A stretch of DNA of 57,536 nucleotides from Edaphobacter sp. (GTDB lineage Bacteria > Acidobacteriota > Terriglobia > Terriglobales > Acidobacteriaceae), in the NCBI GenBank assembly GCA_025462755.1, contig JAOAPF010000290.1, forward strand, positions 1-57,536. Direction: 5' to 3'. Below the pieces are notes generated by a model that was not told the DNA's origin, did not search any database, and was given only the letters and a program-made list of their open reading frames with translations. Below, piece by piece: positions 35,133 through 43,959 of the stretch. The translations under genes and the position numbers were made by a program. The number at the start of each line of letters is the position of its first letter. Position 1 is the stretch's first letter.

Positions 35133-35873
35133 ATGTCTAAGTTAGCGAGCAAAGTGGCACTCGTAACCGGCGGTTCCCGGGGCATTGGCGCAGCGATTGC
35201 AAAGCGCCTGGCCGCTGATGGAGCAAGCGTAGCCATCACCTACGCGAAGGACGCCGGCGCGGCCTCGACCGTAGTTAAAGCGATTGAACTCGGTGGCGGA
35301 AAGGCTGTCGCGATCCAGGCGGACGCTGCCAACGTCGAAGCAGTCAAGAGTGCGGTCGAAAAGGCCGTCGCGACCTTTGGCCGGCTTGATGTGCTTGTGA
35401 ACAATGCCGGCACGGCCATTCCGAAACCGTTCGTGGAGTCGACGTTGGAGGAGATGGATCGTGTGATCGACATCAACGTCCGCGGTGTATTCGCCACCAC
35501 GCAGGCGGCGCTGAAGCACATGAAGGATGGTGGTCGCATCATCATGGTCGGTTCGGCCGTGGGCGAGCGTGCCGTTGCGCCCGGGCTCGTGCCCTACGCC
35601 GCCACAAAGGGAGCCGTCAAGATGTTTACCCAGGCACTCTCCAGAGAGGTCGGAAGCCGGGGCATTACGGTCAACAACGTGCAGCCGGGTCCGATCGATA
35701 CGGATTTGAATCCCGCCTCGGGTGATTGGGCGGTGCCACAGAAGGCCGCAACAGCGCTCAACCGCTACGGGAACGTAGACGAGATCGCCGCGATGGTGGC
35801 GTTCGTCGCCGGCCCTGAATCCTCGTACATCACCGGCGCGAATCTGACCGTGGATGGCGGGATGAATGCTTGA
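35133..35873 (+). CDS. SDR-family oxidoreductase (FabG-like)
   Basis: A 246-residue classical SDR: TGGSRGIGAAIAKRL cofactor loop, NNAGTAI, catalytic Ser in IIMVGSAVG, YAATK, and the family ending ITGANLTVDGGMNA. It is closest to 3-oxoacyl-ACP-reductase-like SDRs of accessory regions. CCAAGGAGATCC precedes the ATG at 35133; the frame is open to 35112. It lies 47 nt before the GlcG/HbpS pseudogene in the same direction. Confidence 0.88.
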   Translation: MSKLASKVALVTGGSRGIGAAIAKRLAADGASVAITYAKDAGAASTVVKAIELGGGKAVAIQADAANVEAVKSAVEKAVATFGRLDVLVNNAGTAIPKPFVESTLEEMDRVIDINVRGVFATTQAALKHMKDGGRIIMVGSAVGERAVAPGLVPYAATKGAVKMFTQALSREVGSRGITVNNVQPGPIDTDLNPASGDWAVPQKAATALNRYGNVDEIAAMVAFVAGPESSYITGANLTVDGGMNA

Positions 35874-35920
35874 CCAACGTTTAACCGCGATCAATATACG
35901 CAAATGAAGGAAGGTGTCCA

Positions 35921-36230
35921 ATGTCTAACGTAGTGAAAAAACTCAGCATCTCTTCTGAGCTAGCACAGAAGATGGTGAATGCAGCAGTGGCAAAAGCCAG
36001 AGAGCTTGGCGTTGCCGAGAACGTAGCGATTCTCGATGATGGCGGCAACCTCAAAGCTTTTAGCCGGATGGACGGGGCCCCCGATCCCAACCATCGAAAT
36101 GGCGCAGAACAAAGCGTACACAGCTCTACTCGGCGTCTCTACACAGGATTTTCTCAACTTTATCCAGGGCGACCCGTCGGCCCAAAGTCTTGGCCGGCGA
36201 ACTATAGCTTCAAACGGAGGAACACGTTAA
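35921..36230 (+). pseudogene. GlcG/HbpS-family protein, frameshifted and 3'-truncated
   Basis: The N-terminus is normal for the haem-binding HbpS/GlcG fold: ISSELAQKMVNAAVAKARELG, then NVAILDDGGNLKAFSRMDGAP. The frame breaks in the GGGGCCCCC run near 36077: IPTIEMAQNKAYTALLGVS continues one frame away, so one C is extra. That frame runs to FIQGDPSAQSLGR and leaves the family; the last ~50 residues, with the G-rich core, are gone. AGGAAGGTGTCC precedes the ATG. Confidence 0.75.
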
Positions 36231-36464
36231 AGGCTGTTCCATGTCTGCTTTCCGTTCTGGTACTGCGCACCCGAACTGGAAGGGGCGTGGCGGGTCAAAG
36301 CCTCCCGGACGGTCCTACCCTGAAAATGCTTTGTTTCACCGGACGCGTCTCGACCTGACGGGAGACAACGGATAAGCTCTCCTGGTAGCTCTCCGGATCA
36401 AGTTGCATGAAGAAGCCGCCAGAGTACGAAGAGCTAGGTCTGTTGCCGCATACGATGCCGAGAG

Positions 36465-37544
36465 CTACTGGCTGAAATGTGTTTCGAATCCGGGCGGTCG
36501 GAAATTGCACGGATTCATGTCTCTGCTTGCCAGCGCTTTAAGCAAGAGCGGCTCAATCAAACGGCGGATACGCGTATTCGCGAAGCCAGCCCACGCGACA
36601 TCCGCTTCGAGGTTCAAGGGTACATCAAGTGAGTTGCCGCACGCGTCCGTGATCTCGATTCCGGTTTCTCTAGCGATCAGTTCGGTGCAGAGGTCATAAG
36701 GATGACAACAGAGCCCGCGAACCAATTGCGGTAGATCGCGCCGTGATGAGTGCGGCTTAGTGAGCAAAGGCCTGAGGTCGGCGAGAAATCTGTCGTGGCC
36801 CCCAATGAGTTCGTAAAGCTGCCCGCCAGTGGACAGATATTGATCTTCAAAGCAGTAAGCCTTCCCTGGTCGAATGGAGATTCCGGCAGCCTGCGCAGCG
36901 GCGAGGGCGATCTCGTCGTCGATCGAGGCCAGGATGTCGCGGCCTCCAGGGAAGAACCGGGCGATCGAACAAAACCCATCTGTTATTCCAAAGGCGCTGG
37001 ATGCGCGAAGAGCAAGGGGCGTCCGTTTGCCGCTGAAGCGGTTGTAGCGTTCCGCGAAGGCGCCTTGACCGCGCTGCGCCCAAAGGCTATCGCAAAGATG
37101 CTGCTTCACGAGAGGAATCTCGGTTTGGACGGCGAGCTCTATGTCAGCGAGGGAGGTTGATTCTCCTCGATTTGGGGCGACGCCAGTGAGGATCCAGCCG
37201 CTACGCTTCTGATACATGAGGCATCTTGTTCCATCGATGGGATCGGCCAGGATCCTCCACTGGGCGTGCTCCTCGCGCGCACCGCGGGGTAGCACAACCC
37301 TCCCATTGGATAACCCCTCAGCGATCAGAACGATTACACCGTGCGCGGCTATCTCCCGTTCGAAAAGAGATACGAGGAGCTCTTCACTAATCCGGTCGAT
37401 AGCGTAGATAGTGTCGCCCTGCCCGTCCTCCACCACTCTGGCGAGTTCTCCGGCAGGGGAGCCCTCGGTGGCAAGAACGACTGCATCCCGGATCTGCTCA
37501 TGGATGGAGCGAATAGCCGGGAGCATCTGGTCGAGCGTAATCAT
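36465..37544 (-). CDS. Inositol-monophosphatase-superfamily protein
   Basis: A 359-residue member of the IMPase/FBPase fold. Metal ligands are seen as Glu76 (LIAEGL), Asp101 and Asp104 in LADPIDGTR, and a C-terminal Asp in HPYDLCTELIARETG, matching the WDxAA...E-GG block. It is longer than typical IMPases (about 270 residues), with extra sequence around 140-240 including AFGITDGFCSIARFFPGGRD. It dephosphorylates a sugar or cyclitol phosphate, substrate unknown. CAGGAGATGTC precedes the ATG. It is divergent from the DeoR gene and adjoins the sugar locus. Confidence 0.82.
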   Translation of the reverse strand: MITLDQMLPAIRSIHEQIRDAVVLATEGSPAGELARVVEDGQGDTIYAIDRISEELLVSLFEREIAAHGVIVLIAEGLSNGRVVLPRGAREEHAQWRILADPIDGTRCLMYQKRSGWILTGVAPNRGESTSLADIELAVQTEIPLVKQHLCDSLWAQRGQGAFAERYNRFSGKRTPLALRASSAFGITDGFCSIARFFPGGRDILASIDDEIALAAAQAAGISIRPGKAYCFEDQYLSTGGQLYELIGGHDRFLADLRPLLTKPHSSRRDLPQLVRGLCCHPYDLCTELIARETGIEITDACGNSLDVPLNLEADVAWAGFANTRIRRLIEPLLLKALASRDMNPCNFRPPGFETHFSQ

Positions 37545-37661
37545 GACATCTCCTGAATGAATATGGCTCCGGTTATCGGGTCAGGTGGTAGGAACCTATG
37601 TTCCACACAAAGTGCTTGACACCCACCATACCCCGTGGTCTGTTAGAGAATCACATTTGAC
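37545..37661. promoter_or_regulatory. Divergent promoter region, IMPase gene / deoR-like gene
   Basis: This 117-bp space must hold promoters in both directions. It has a small palindrome GGAAC-CTAT-GTTCC (37591-37604), a possible DeoR-type operator, and a TTGACA -35 box at 37616-37621 facing the DeoR gene. With a 17-bp spacer the -10 would start at 37639 (TCTGTT), which is weak. Confidence 0.4.
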
Positions 37662-38444
37662 ATGAGAAATCCTAACACCACGAGAGAGCACGTTTCACCG
37701 ATTGATCGGCAAGCTGAGCTGCTGCTGAAGGTCAAGGAGAAGGGTGGGGCTTCGATCAGCGAGTTGGCCGATCACTTCGAGGTCTCGGAAATGACGGTCC
37801 GCCGGATGATCCATCGCCTAGCGGATGCGGGTCTGGTGATTCGGACACCGGGCGGAGCAATGCCGGCCCCGGCGGGCTCGATGGAGAGGACGTTTGTGGA
37901 GCGCTCGGCCAACATGGCTGGAGCAAAGGAGGCCCTGGGCCGGGCGGCTGCGGGCCTCGTTGCGGAGGGTGAGGCAATAGTTATGGATTCCGGGACAACG
38001 ACGCAGTGCATTGCGCGCTACATGGCCGGGCGCCACAACCTAGTGGTAATCACTCCATCGCTTGCGGTGCTGGATGAGCTTGCCGGCAGTGCTGGAGTGC
38101 AGGTGCGACTAACCGGGGGTGTGTACCGACGAAGCAGCCATGATCTCGCAGGAAATGCGGTGATCGACGCGCTGGATGGCGTCCACGCCGACAAGGTGTT
38201 TTTCGGCGCAGCGGCCTTGTCCTTCCACAAAGGCGTGATGAATTACGACGCGCAGATGCCAAGAGCCTTTCTGCGCGCTGGCAAACAGAAGATTCTGGTG
38301 ATCGATAGCAGCAAGCTGGGCAATGAGGCAGTGTACAGGCTCTGCCCGGTGGAGAACTGTGATCTAGTGATCACCGATTCCGGCATCAAATCTGGCGATC
38401 TTGGCAGGTTGAAGAAGCTGACCAAGGTGCTGGTCGCAGATTAG
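37662..38444 (+). CDS. DeoR/GlpR-family transcriptional regulator
   Basis: A 260-residue regulator. The N-terminal winged HTH is at about 18-72: LLLKVKEKGGASISELADHFEV, then SEMTVRRMIHRLADAGLVIRTPGGA. The C-terminal DeoR sugar-phosphate-sensing domain includes VMDSGTTTQCIARYM, LTGGVYRRSSHDLAG, KVFFGAAALSF and ILVIDSSKLG. Such repressors respond to phosphorylated sugars. It heads the rightward sugar locus (TonB receptor 55 nt later, then the reductase-aminotransferase-kinase run), so the inducer is probably a phosphate made by those enzymes. Confidence 0.88.
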   Translation: MRNPNTTREHVSPIDRQAELLLKVKEKGGASISELADHFEVSEMTVRRMIHRLADAGLVIRTPGGAMPAPAGSMERTFVERSANMAGAKEALGRAAAGLVAEGEAIVMDSGTTTQCIARYMAGRHNLVVITPSLAVLDELAGSAGVQVRLTGGVYRRSSHDLAGNAVIDALDGVHADKVFFGAAALSFHKGVMNYDAQMPRAFLRAGKQKILVIDSSKLGNEAVYRLCPVENCDLVITDSGIKSGDLGRLKKLTKVLVAD

Positions 38445-38499
38445 TTCCACCTCGTCCCCCCCGATTACATTTCGCGCATTTCCAGTCCGGAGGCGGCCC

Positions 38500-41400
38500 T
38501 TGAAAGTACTTCGTTCGATGTGTCTTCTCATGCTTGTAGTGTGTCCGCAGCTAACGTGGGCGCAAATGAACAGTGGCAAGATCGTCGGAACAGTCTCGGA
38601 TGCGAGCGGAGCAGCCGTGATAGGCGCAGATGTGCGCGCCACCGAGGATGCCACTGGTGTCACTACTCAGGCGCACACGGCAGAAGACGGAGGCTACCTC
38701 CTGAACTTTCTCCTGCCCGGAACATACACCGTAGAAGTGGAGAAGCCCGGCTACGAAAAGGTAGTCACAATGGCGGTGGTGGTGACTGCTGGCGGCGATG
38801 CTCGCATTCCGGTGGAATTGAAGATTGGGAAGGCGAGCGAAGTGGTGCACGTCCAAGCCAATCCCATTGAGGTGGCGACGGAGACCTCCGAGTTGTCCCA
38901 GACCTTTGACGCGAAGGCCCTAGACTCTCTGCCGAACATCGACCGCAATCCGCTGTATCAACTCAACCTGCTCCCTGGCGCGAACAACGATGCAGGTAGT
39001 GGGAGCTATGGCAGCAACGGCAATGAGAATGGATCCGCTCTCGGGCAGACGCGTCCCCAACTAGCCTCCGTAGGCGGGGTGGATGCGAATGCCAACAGCG
39101 TGTACATCGAGGGAGTGTTCAATCGAGAGCCTCAGAATGCATACATCGGCTTAACACCTCCCATCGAGGACATCGAGGAGATGCAGGTGTTCACCGGCAA
39201 GTACAACGCGGAGTATGGATTCTCGGGTAGCGCCGTTATCAACATCGTCACCAAGTCTGGAACCAATAAATACCACGGTGCCGTGTTCGAGTTTCTACGC
39301 AACGACGTCATGGACGCACGGAACTACTTTGCGACTAACACAACGCCCTTTCAGCGCAACCAGTATGGAGGCGCCGTGAGTGGGCCGGTGTTCAAGGACA
39401 GGTTTTTCTTCTTCGCGGACTACCAGGGAACACAGTTCCACCAGAGTCAGCCGGAGACGACATCCGCCCCAACGGCCAAGATGATTACTGGCGACTTTTC
39501 AGAGCTGTACGATCCGACGCAGCCTACAGATTCGGCCGGCAACGTATATGGGCAGTTATATGACCCCTCAACTCGGACCTTCGATGCTAACGGCGCGGTA
39601 ACCGGCGCAACGGCTTTCGTCGGCAACATCATTCCGAGGACGAGGTGGGACTCCGCGAGCGCGCAGATGAACGCCGCGACAATTTTCGGCGTCGCGAACA
39701 GGCCCGGCCTCAGCAACAATCTCTTCTATCTAGGCACGCTGCGGCAAAGCGTCAACCAAGCGGATGCGCGTCTAGACTATGATTTGTCGAAACGCAATCG
39801 GACGTTCTTCCGCTACTCCATCCTGAATTCCACCACCGATAATTCGACCAACGTGAATCGGTTTTTTCAGGACGGAAATACGGACTCACTGACTTGGAAC
39901 CAAAATCTCCAGCTATCCGACCTCCTCACCATCAGCGCTACCAAGATGAACGAACTTCGCCTGGGCTTCTCGCGGTCGAATGTTCACACCAGCAACAAGA
40001 GCCTCGGTGCAAACTGGAACAATCAGTTCGGGATTCCGAATGGCAATCTTGGTGATGCAGCTACCCAGGGTCTTGCGGAGTTTTCGATAGCCGGAGTCCA
40101 TGCCATCGCCGGCCCGGACTGGGTTGGCTACATCATTAGCAATACGATCTCGGGTGTGGAGAACTACACCTGGATTCACGATAAGCACGCCATCAAGGTC
40201 GGAACCAATCTGAATCATGTGCAGGACGTATCTGCGGACACGATTGGGGGCGACGATCCGCGAGGCTCACTCACCTTCGATCCTGCGATGACCTCGTATG
40301 ACGGAAACGCCGCACCCTACGCCTATCCGAGCTTTCTGCTGGGCGTGATGACCGGCAGCGCGCGTGCACGGTTTGTGCAGGGTGCCCCGTTTCAGAGCTA
40401 CTGGCAGAATGCATGGTATGCGCAGGATGACTACAGAGTTCTGCCCTCATTGACGCTGAACCTCGGGCTGCGCTATGAGCTAGTGACGCGTCCAGTTGAG
40501 CGGCATAACCGTCAGTCTAACTGGGATGCGAAGACGGAGGCTATTGTGGTTGCCACACCGAGCAACCGCAGCCCGGGAATGAACCTGGACATGAGGTCGT
40601 GGGGGCCGAGGGTTGGGCTGGTATGGAGCCCAGACAACGGTAAGACGAGTATCCGCGCCGGATACGGTGTATCCCAATGGATGGCCTACTGGAGCGGGCC
40701 GCTGACCGTTCTCGGATTGACGTACCCTAACTATGCCAAGTCCTCCTTCCTGACCCCGAATAATCTCATTCCGACGCTGCAGCTCTCCCGAGATGGTATT
40801 CCCGTTCCGACCGCGGTGAGGGATACATCGGGCAATCTCGTGATCCCGGCTAACGCGGTGATCCGGGGTGTCGAGCCTAATTGGAGAGCGCAGAGTGTCG
40901 ACCAGAAGACGCTGAACGTGGAGCGGGAGATCCGTCCAGGCATGATTGTAGACATCGGGTATCTGGAAGTCCGCGGACGCCACAATCTGCATTCACAAAA
41001 CATCAATCAGGCGCCGCCTTCCGCCGACCCGAGCAACGATTTCCAGACGCGCCGGCCGCTCTACAGCCTGTATCCCGGGCTGGGGGATGTGCCGATTTCC
41101 GTATCACGAGCGGATAGCTACTACAATGCATTGACGGTCCGTTTTGCTGCGAATGTCGGGTCTGATCTCTACGTGAACGCGAGTTATGCACATGGGCGTA
41201 GCTTCGCAGATGGGAACAACATCGATCAGAACAATATCCGCCAGTATTACGGTCCGACGCAGCAGGATATCTCGCATATCTTCAATTCGCAGGCGCGCTA
41301 CACATTGCCGGTGGGAAGAGGGAAGGTCCTGCTGGCGGACAGCAGCCGGCTGGTGGATACGTTGATTGGTGGGTGGGAGTATTCTGCTCTGCTGCATATG

Positions 41401-41805
41401 CGGAGTGGCGTTCGGTTCGACGTGACGTCCACGGTGAGCACGCTCAACAACGGGCAGGGCAATCGGCCGGACCGGGTCGGGACTGGCAAGCTGAGTCATC
41501 CTACGATAGCGCGCTGGTTCGATACGACGGCTTTCGTGAATCACCTGCAGGAAGGGACCTACGGGAACTCTGGGATCAACCCGCTGCACGGCGATGACCA
41601 GATACAACTGGATTCGTCGCTGGCGAAGACATTCCCGCTTTATGAATCGACACGGCTGGAATTCCGGGTGGATGCATTCAACACCTTCAATCACCCTGAC
41701 TTTGGTCTACCGGATGCGATTGTGGGAGATGCTGCGGAGGGACAGGTGACGTCCACTTCCGTGGATAATCGTCGCCTGCAAGTGTCACTCCGGCTCTCGT
41801 TTTGA
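38500..41805 (+). CDS. Oar-like TonB-dependent receptor with carboxypeptidase regulatory-like domain
   Basis: An 1101-residue outer-membrane protein. The start is TTG with CCGGAGG upstream. A signal peptide (MKVLRSMCLLMLVVCP, cleavage near TWAQ) is followed by a carboxypeptidase regulatory-like Ig domain (about 26-110: GTVSDASGAAVIGADVRA), a plug domain (about 120-260, with EEMQVFTGKYNAEYG and GSAVINIVTKSGTN), and a long beta-barrel ending LQVSLRLSF with a terminal aromatic residue. This type (Oar/TonB_C-lacking) is abundant in Acidobacteriota, where it is thought to import oligosaccharides. Being placed between the DeoR gene and sugar enzymes, it probably imports their substrate. Confidence 0.92.
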   Translation: MKVLRSMCLLMLVVCPQLTWAQMNSGKIVGTVSDASGAAVIGADVRATEDATGVTTQAHTAEDGGYLLNFLLPGTYTVEVEKPGYEKVVTMAVVVTAGGDARIPVELKIGKASEVVHVQANPIEVATETSELSQTFDAKALDSLPNIDRNPLYQLNLLPGANNDAGSGSYGSNGNENGSALGQTRPQLASVGGVDANANSVYIEGVFNREPQNAYIGLTPPIEDIEEMQVFTGKYNAEYGFSGSAVINIVTKSGTNKYHGAVFEFLRNDVMDARNYFATNTTPFQRNQYGGAVSGPVFKDRFFFFADYQGTQFHQSQPETTSAPTAKMITGDFSELYDPTQPTDSAGNVYGQLYDPSTRTFDANGAVTGATAFVGNIIPRTRWDSASAQMNAATIFGVANRPGLSNNLFYLGTLRQSVNQADARLDYDLSKRNRTFFRYSILNSTTDNSTNVNRFFQDGNTDSLTWNQNLQLSDLLTISATKMNELRLGFSRSNVHTSNKSLGANWNNQFGIPNGNLGDAATQGLAEFSIAGVHAIAGPDWVGYIISNTISGVENYTWIHDKHAIKVGTNLNHVQDVSADTIGGDDPRGSLTFDPAMTSYDGNAAPYAYPSFLLGVMTGSARARFVQGAPFQSYWQNAWYAQDDYRVLPSLTLNLGLRYELVTRPVERHNRQSNWDAKTEAIVVATPSNRSPGMNLDMRSWGPRVGLVWSPDNGKTSIRAGYGVSQWMAYWSGPLTVLGLTYPNYAKSSFLTPNNLIPTLQLSRDGIPVPTAVRDTSGNLVIPANAVIRGVEPNWRAQSVDQKTLNVEREIRPGMIVDIGYLEVRGRHNLHSQNINQAPPSADPSNDFQTRRPLYSLYPGLGDVPISVSRADSYYNALTVRFAANVGSDLYVNASYAHGRSFADGNNIDQNNIRQYYGPTQQDISHIFNSQARYTLPVGRGKVLLADSSRLVDTLIGGWEYSALLHMRSGVRFDVTSTVSTLNNGQGNRPDRVGTGKLSHPTIARWFDTTAFVNHLQEGTYGNSGINPLHGDDQIQLDSSLAKTFPLYESTRLEFRVDAFNTFNHPDFGLPDAIVGDAAEGQVTSTSVDNRRLQVSLRLSF

Positions 41806-41867
41806 ACAGCAACGTGCCCTGGCTACGACCAAATACATCAAGTGGTCTTAAGTATTGCAAGGACCAG

Positions 41868-42782
41868 ATGAGCCTGCGAGAGAACGGCAACCTTCCGAGA
41901 CTGCTCGTAATTGGTGCCCGAGGGTTTCTAGGGTGCTTTGTCTCCCATCGCGGCAGCAGTTGCTATGAGGTGGTGAAAGCAGACAGAACGCATGCAGGTT
42001 ATGAGACTGATGTCGTGATCGATGTGGCAGACGCGGCCAGTGTGCGTGCCGGGATTGATTCGGTCCGCCCAGACGCAGTCGCCCTGCTGGCGGCCGTTTC
42101 GGATATCGACCGGTGCCAGAGAGAGCCCGGGTTGGCAGTGGCGGTGAATGTCCATGGCGCCGAGGAAGTCGCCAGTGCCTGTGCGCGCATCGGCGCGCGG
42201 CTTCTGTTTACCTCGACCGGCGCTGTCTTTGACGGGCGCAAGCATGGCTACAGTGAGGAAGATGCGGTGAGCCCACTTAGCGTGTATGGAGAGACGAAGG
42301 CCCAAGCCGAGAAAGTGGTGCGGGCGCTGGTACCGTCGGCATTGGTTCTTCGCGTACCTCTGGTGTTGGGCAGAAGTGGGAGAGCGGGATCAAACTCGCT
42401 GCTCGACAGCATGATGCGCAGGTGGAGCGCTGGCGAGGTTGTGTCTGCATCGACGCTTGAGTCACGCAACCCAGTGGACGCAGGAACGTTGAGCCAATGG
42501 ATGCTGGAGCTACTTACCGACGAATGCAATCGCGGCATTTTCCACGCGGGCGCTACGGATACCATGACGCGCTATGACATCGTGCGCGCTTATGCCGATT
42601 GCCTACACATTCCGGAGCAGTTGATGCGAGCCGAACGGGAGCAACCTCCAGGGCGAGCGCCCCGTGGCTTGCATCATTTGCTGCTGACGAGCAAGATCAG
42701 TGCGGTCTGTGCGACACCGGTTCCAAGCTGCAAAGAAGTGATCGAGAGGAGTTTGAATGAAGTTGCCGAAGGCAGTCTATGA
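41868..42782 (+). CDS. RmlD-like NAD(P)-dependent sugar reductase/epimerase (extended SDR)
   Basis: A 304-residue extended SDR. The cofactor loop is VIGARGFLG, followed by LLAAVSDIDRCQREP, the strand LLFTSTGAVFDGRK and the catalytic YGETK with RVPLVLGRSG. This is the layout of dTDP-4-dehydrorhamnose reductase (RmlD) and related sugar-nucleotide or sugar reductases. The ATG at 41868 is preceded by CAAGGACCAG; an upstream TTG at 41802 overlaps the receptor's stop but has no ribosome site. Its last 26 bases overlap the aminotransferase gene, so the two are translated together. Confidence 0.82.
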   Translation: MSLRENGNLPRLLVIGARGFLGCFVSHRGSSCYEVVKADRTHAGYETDVVIDVADAASVRAGIDSVRPDAVALLAAVSDIDRCQREPGLAVAVNVHGAEEVASACARIGARLLFTSTGAVFDGRKHGYSEEDAVSPLSVYGETKAQAEKVVRALVPSALVLRVPLVLGRSGRAGSNSLLDSMMRRWSAGEVVSASTLESRNPVDAGTLSQWMLELLTDECNRGIFHAGATDTMTRYDIVRAYADCLHIPEQLMRAEREQPPGRAPRGLHHLLLTSKISAVCATPVPSCKEVIERSLNEVAEGSL

Positions 42783-43959
42783 GTTGGAGTTTAGTCACGG
42801 TTCTATCTACGGTGAAGAGGAGAGGCAAGCAGTACTGGAGGTTATGAATGCGTCGGCTCCTTCCTGTGGGCCAAAGGTGAAAGAGTTTGAGGAGGCGTTC
42901 GCCGCATATTGCAACAGCAGCTATGGGCTGGCTGTCACATCCGCGACATCAGGCCTGGAACTAGCGATGATTGCCGTAGGAGTCAGGCCGGGCGACGAGG
43001 TCATCACCACTCCTTTGAGCTGGATTTCGACTGCGAATGCCATCACAGCGCTCGGTGCTAATGTGGTGTTCGCGGATGTGGATCCCCATACGCTGAATCT
43101 TGATCCCGCCTCCGTGCGCGAGCACATCACACCCATGACCAAGGCCATCCTCCCGGTACATCTCTACGGCCAGTGCTGCGACATGGACGAGCTCAACGAA
43201 CTCGCTCGTCCAGCAGGCATTGCTGTCGTGGAGGATGCGGCTCACGCGCCTGGAGCCGAGTACAAGGGCAGGAAGGCCGGTTCGCTGGGAGACATCGGTG
43301 TGTTCAGTTTTCACCAACAGAAAAACATGGTGACGCTGGGGGAGGGCGGCATGGTCACTACCAGCCACAAGGGTTACTACGAGCGGATGCTTTCGTACCG
43401 CTCTCTCTGTTGCCGGACCTACGATCCCAAGGGCAAGTATCTCGCGATTGACGAAGCCGAGCAGCCGATGGGAAAGCGCTACTGGTATCTCGAGTTTGAT
43501 GGAATTGGGTTCAACTACCGCATGACCGATATACAGGCTGCGGTCGGTCTGGCGCAGCTGGCCCGCCTGGATGCTTTAAACGCGCGACGGATTGAGATCG
43601 CTGCGAGATATACGGAATTGGCAGATATTCCCGGTCTGGATCTATTGCGGACGCAGCCAGATCGAAAACACGTCTTCCATATCTTTGGGGTATTGGTTCG
43701 CCCGGAATTCCCTCTCGCGAAGGAAGAGTTCATGTGGGAGCTCTACACCAACAAAGGTATAAAGGTATGGTCGCATTACATGCCCATTCATCTCACAAAG
43801 GCATATCGCAACCTTGGCCACCGGGAAGGCGAGTGCCCGGTGGCAGAGCGGCTCTTCCATCAGTACGTCAGCATCCCAATTCATCCACGCATGACGGATG
43901 AATCAATTCAGTATGTGGTCGAAAGCGTAAGGGAGCTCGCGTGTAGGGAGGTGGCTTGA
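42757..43959 (+). CDS. DegT/DnrJ/EryC1/StrS-family PLP aminotransferase
   Basis: A 400-residue sugar or cyclitol aminotransferase. Conserved parts are TSATSGLELAMIAVGVRPGDEVITTPLSW cut here into two recognisable blocks (substrate loop and PLP phosphate site), Asp160 in VVEDAAHA (PLP ring), and Lys189 in SFHQQKNMVT, the Schiff-base lysine. The C-terminal half has FNYRMTDIQAAVGLAQL, as in StrS-type enzymes. These convert a keto-sugar or inosose into the amino compound. The start overlaps the reductase gene by 26 nt; the stop overlaps the kinase start. Confidence 0.9.
   Translation: MKLPKAVYELEFSHGSIYGEEERQAVLEVMNASAPSCGPKVKEFEEAFAAYCNSSYGLAVTSATSGLELAMIAVGVRPGDEVITTPLSWISTANAITALGANVVFADVDPHTLNLDPASVREHITPMTKAILPVHLYGQCCDMDELNELARPAGIAVVEDAAHAPGAEYKGRKAGSLGDIGVFSFHQQKNMVTLGEGGMVTTSHKGYYERMLSYRSLCCRTYDPKGKYLAIDEAEQPMGKRYWYLEFDGIGFNYRMTDIQAAVGLAQLARLDALNARRIEIAARYTELADIPGLDLLRTQPDRKHVFHIFGVLVRPEFPLAKEEFMWELYTNKGIKVWSHYMPIHLTKAYRNLGHREGECPVAERLFHQYVSIPIHPRMTDESIQYVVESVRELACREVA

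Noticed and set aside
35142..35921. A 259-residue leftward frame opposite the SDR gene
   Set aside because: Antisense shadow of an intact SDR with clear motifs.
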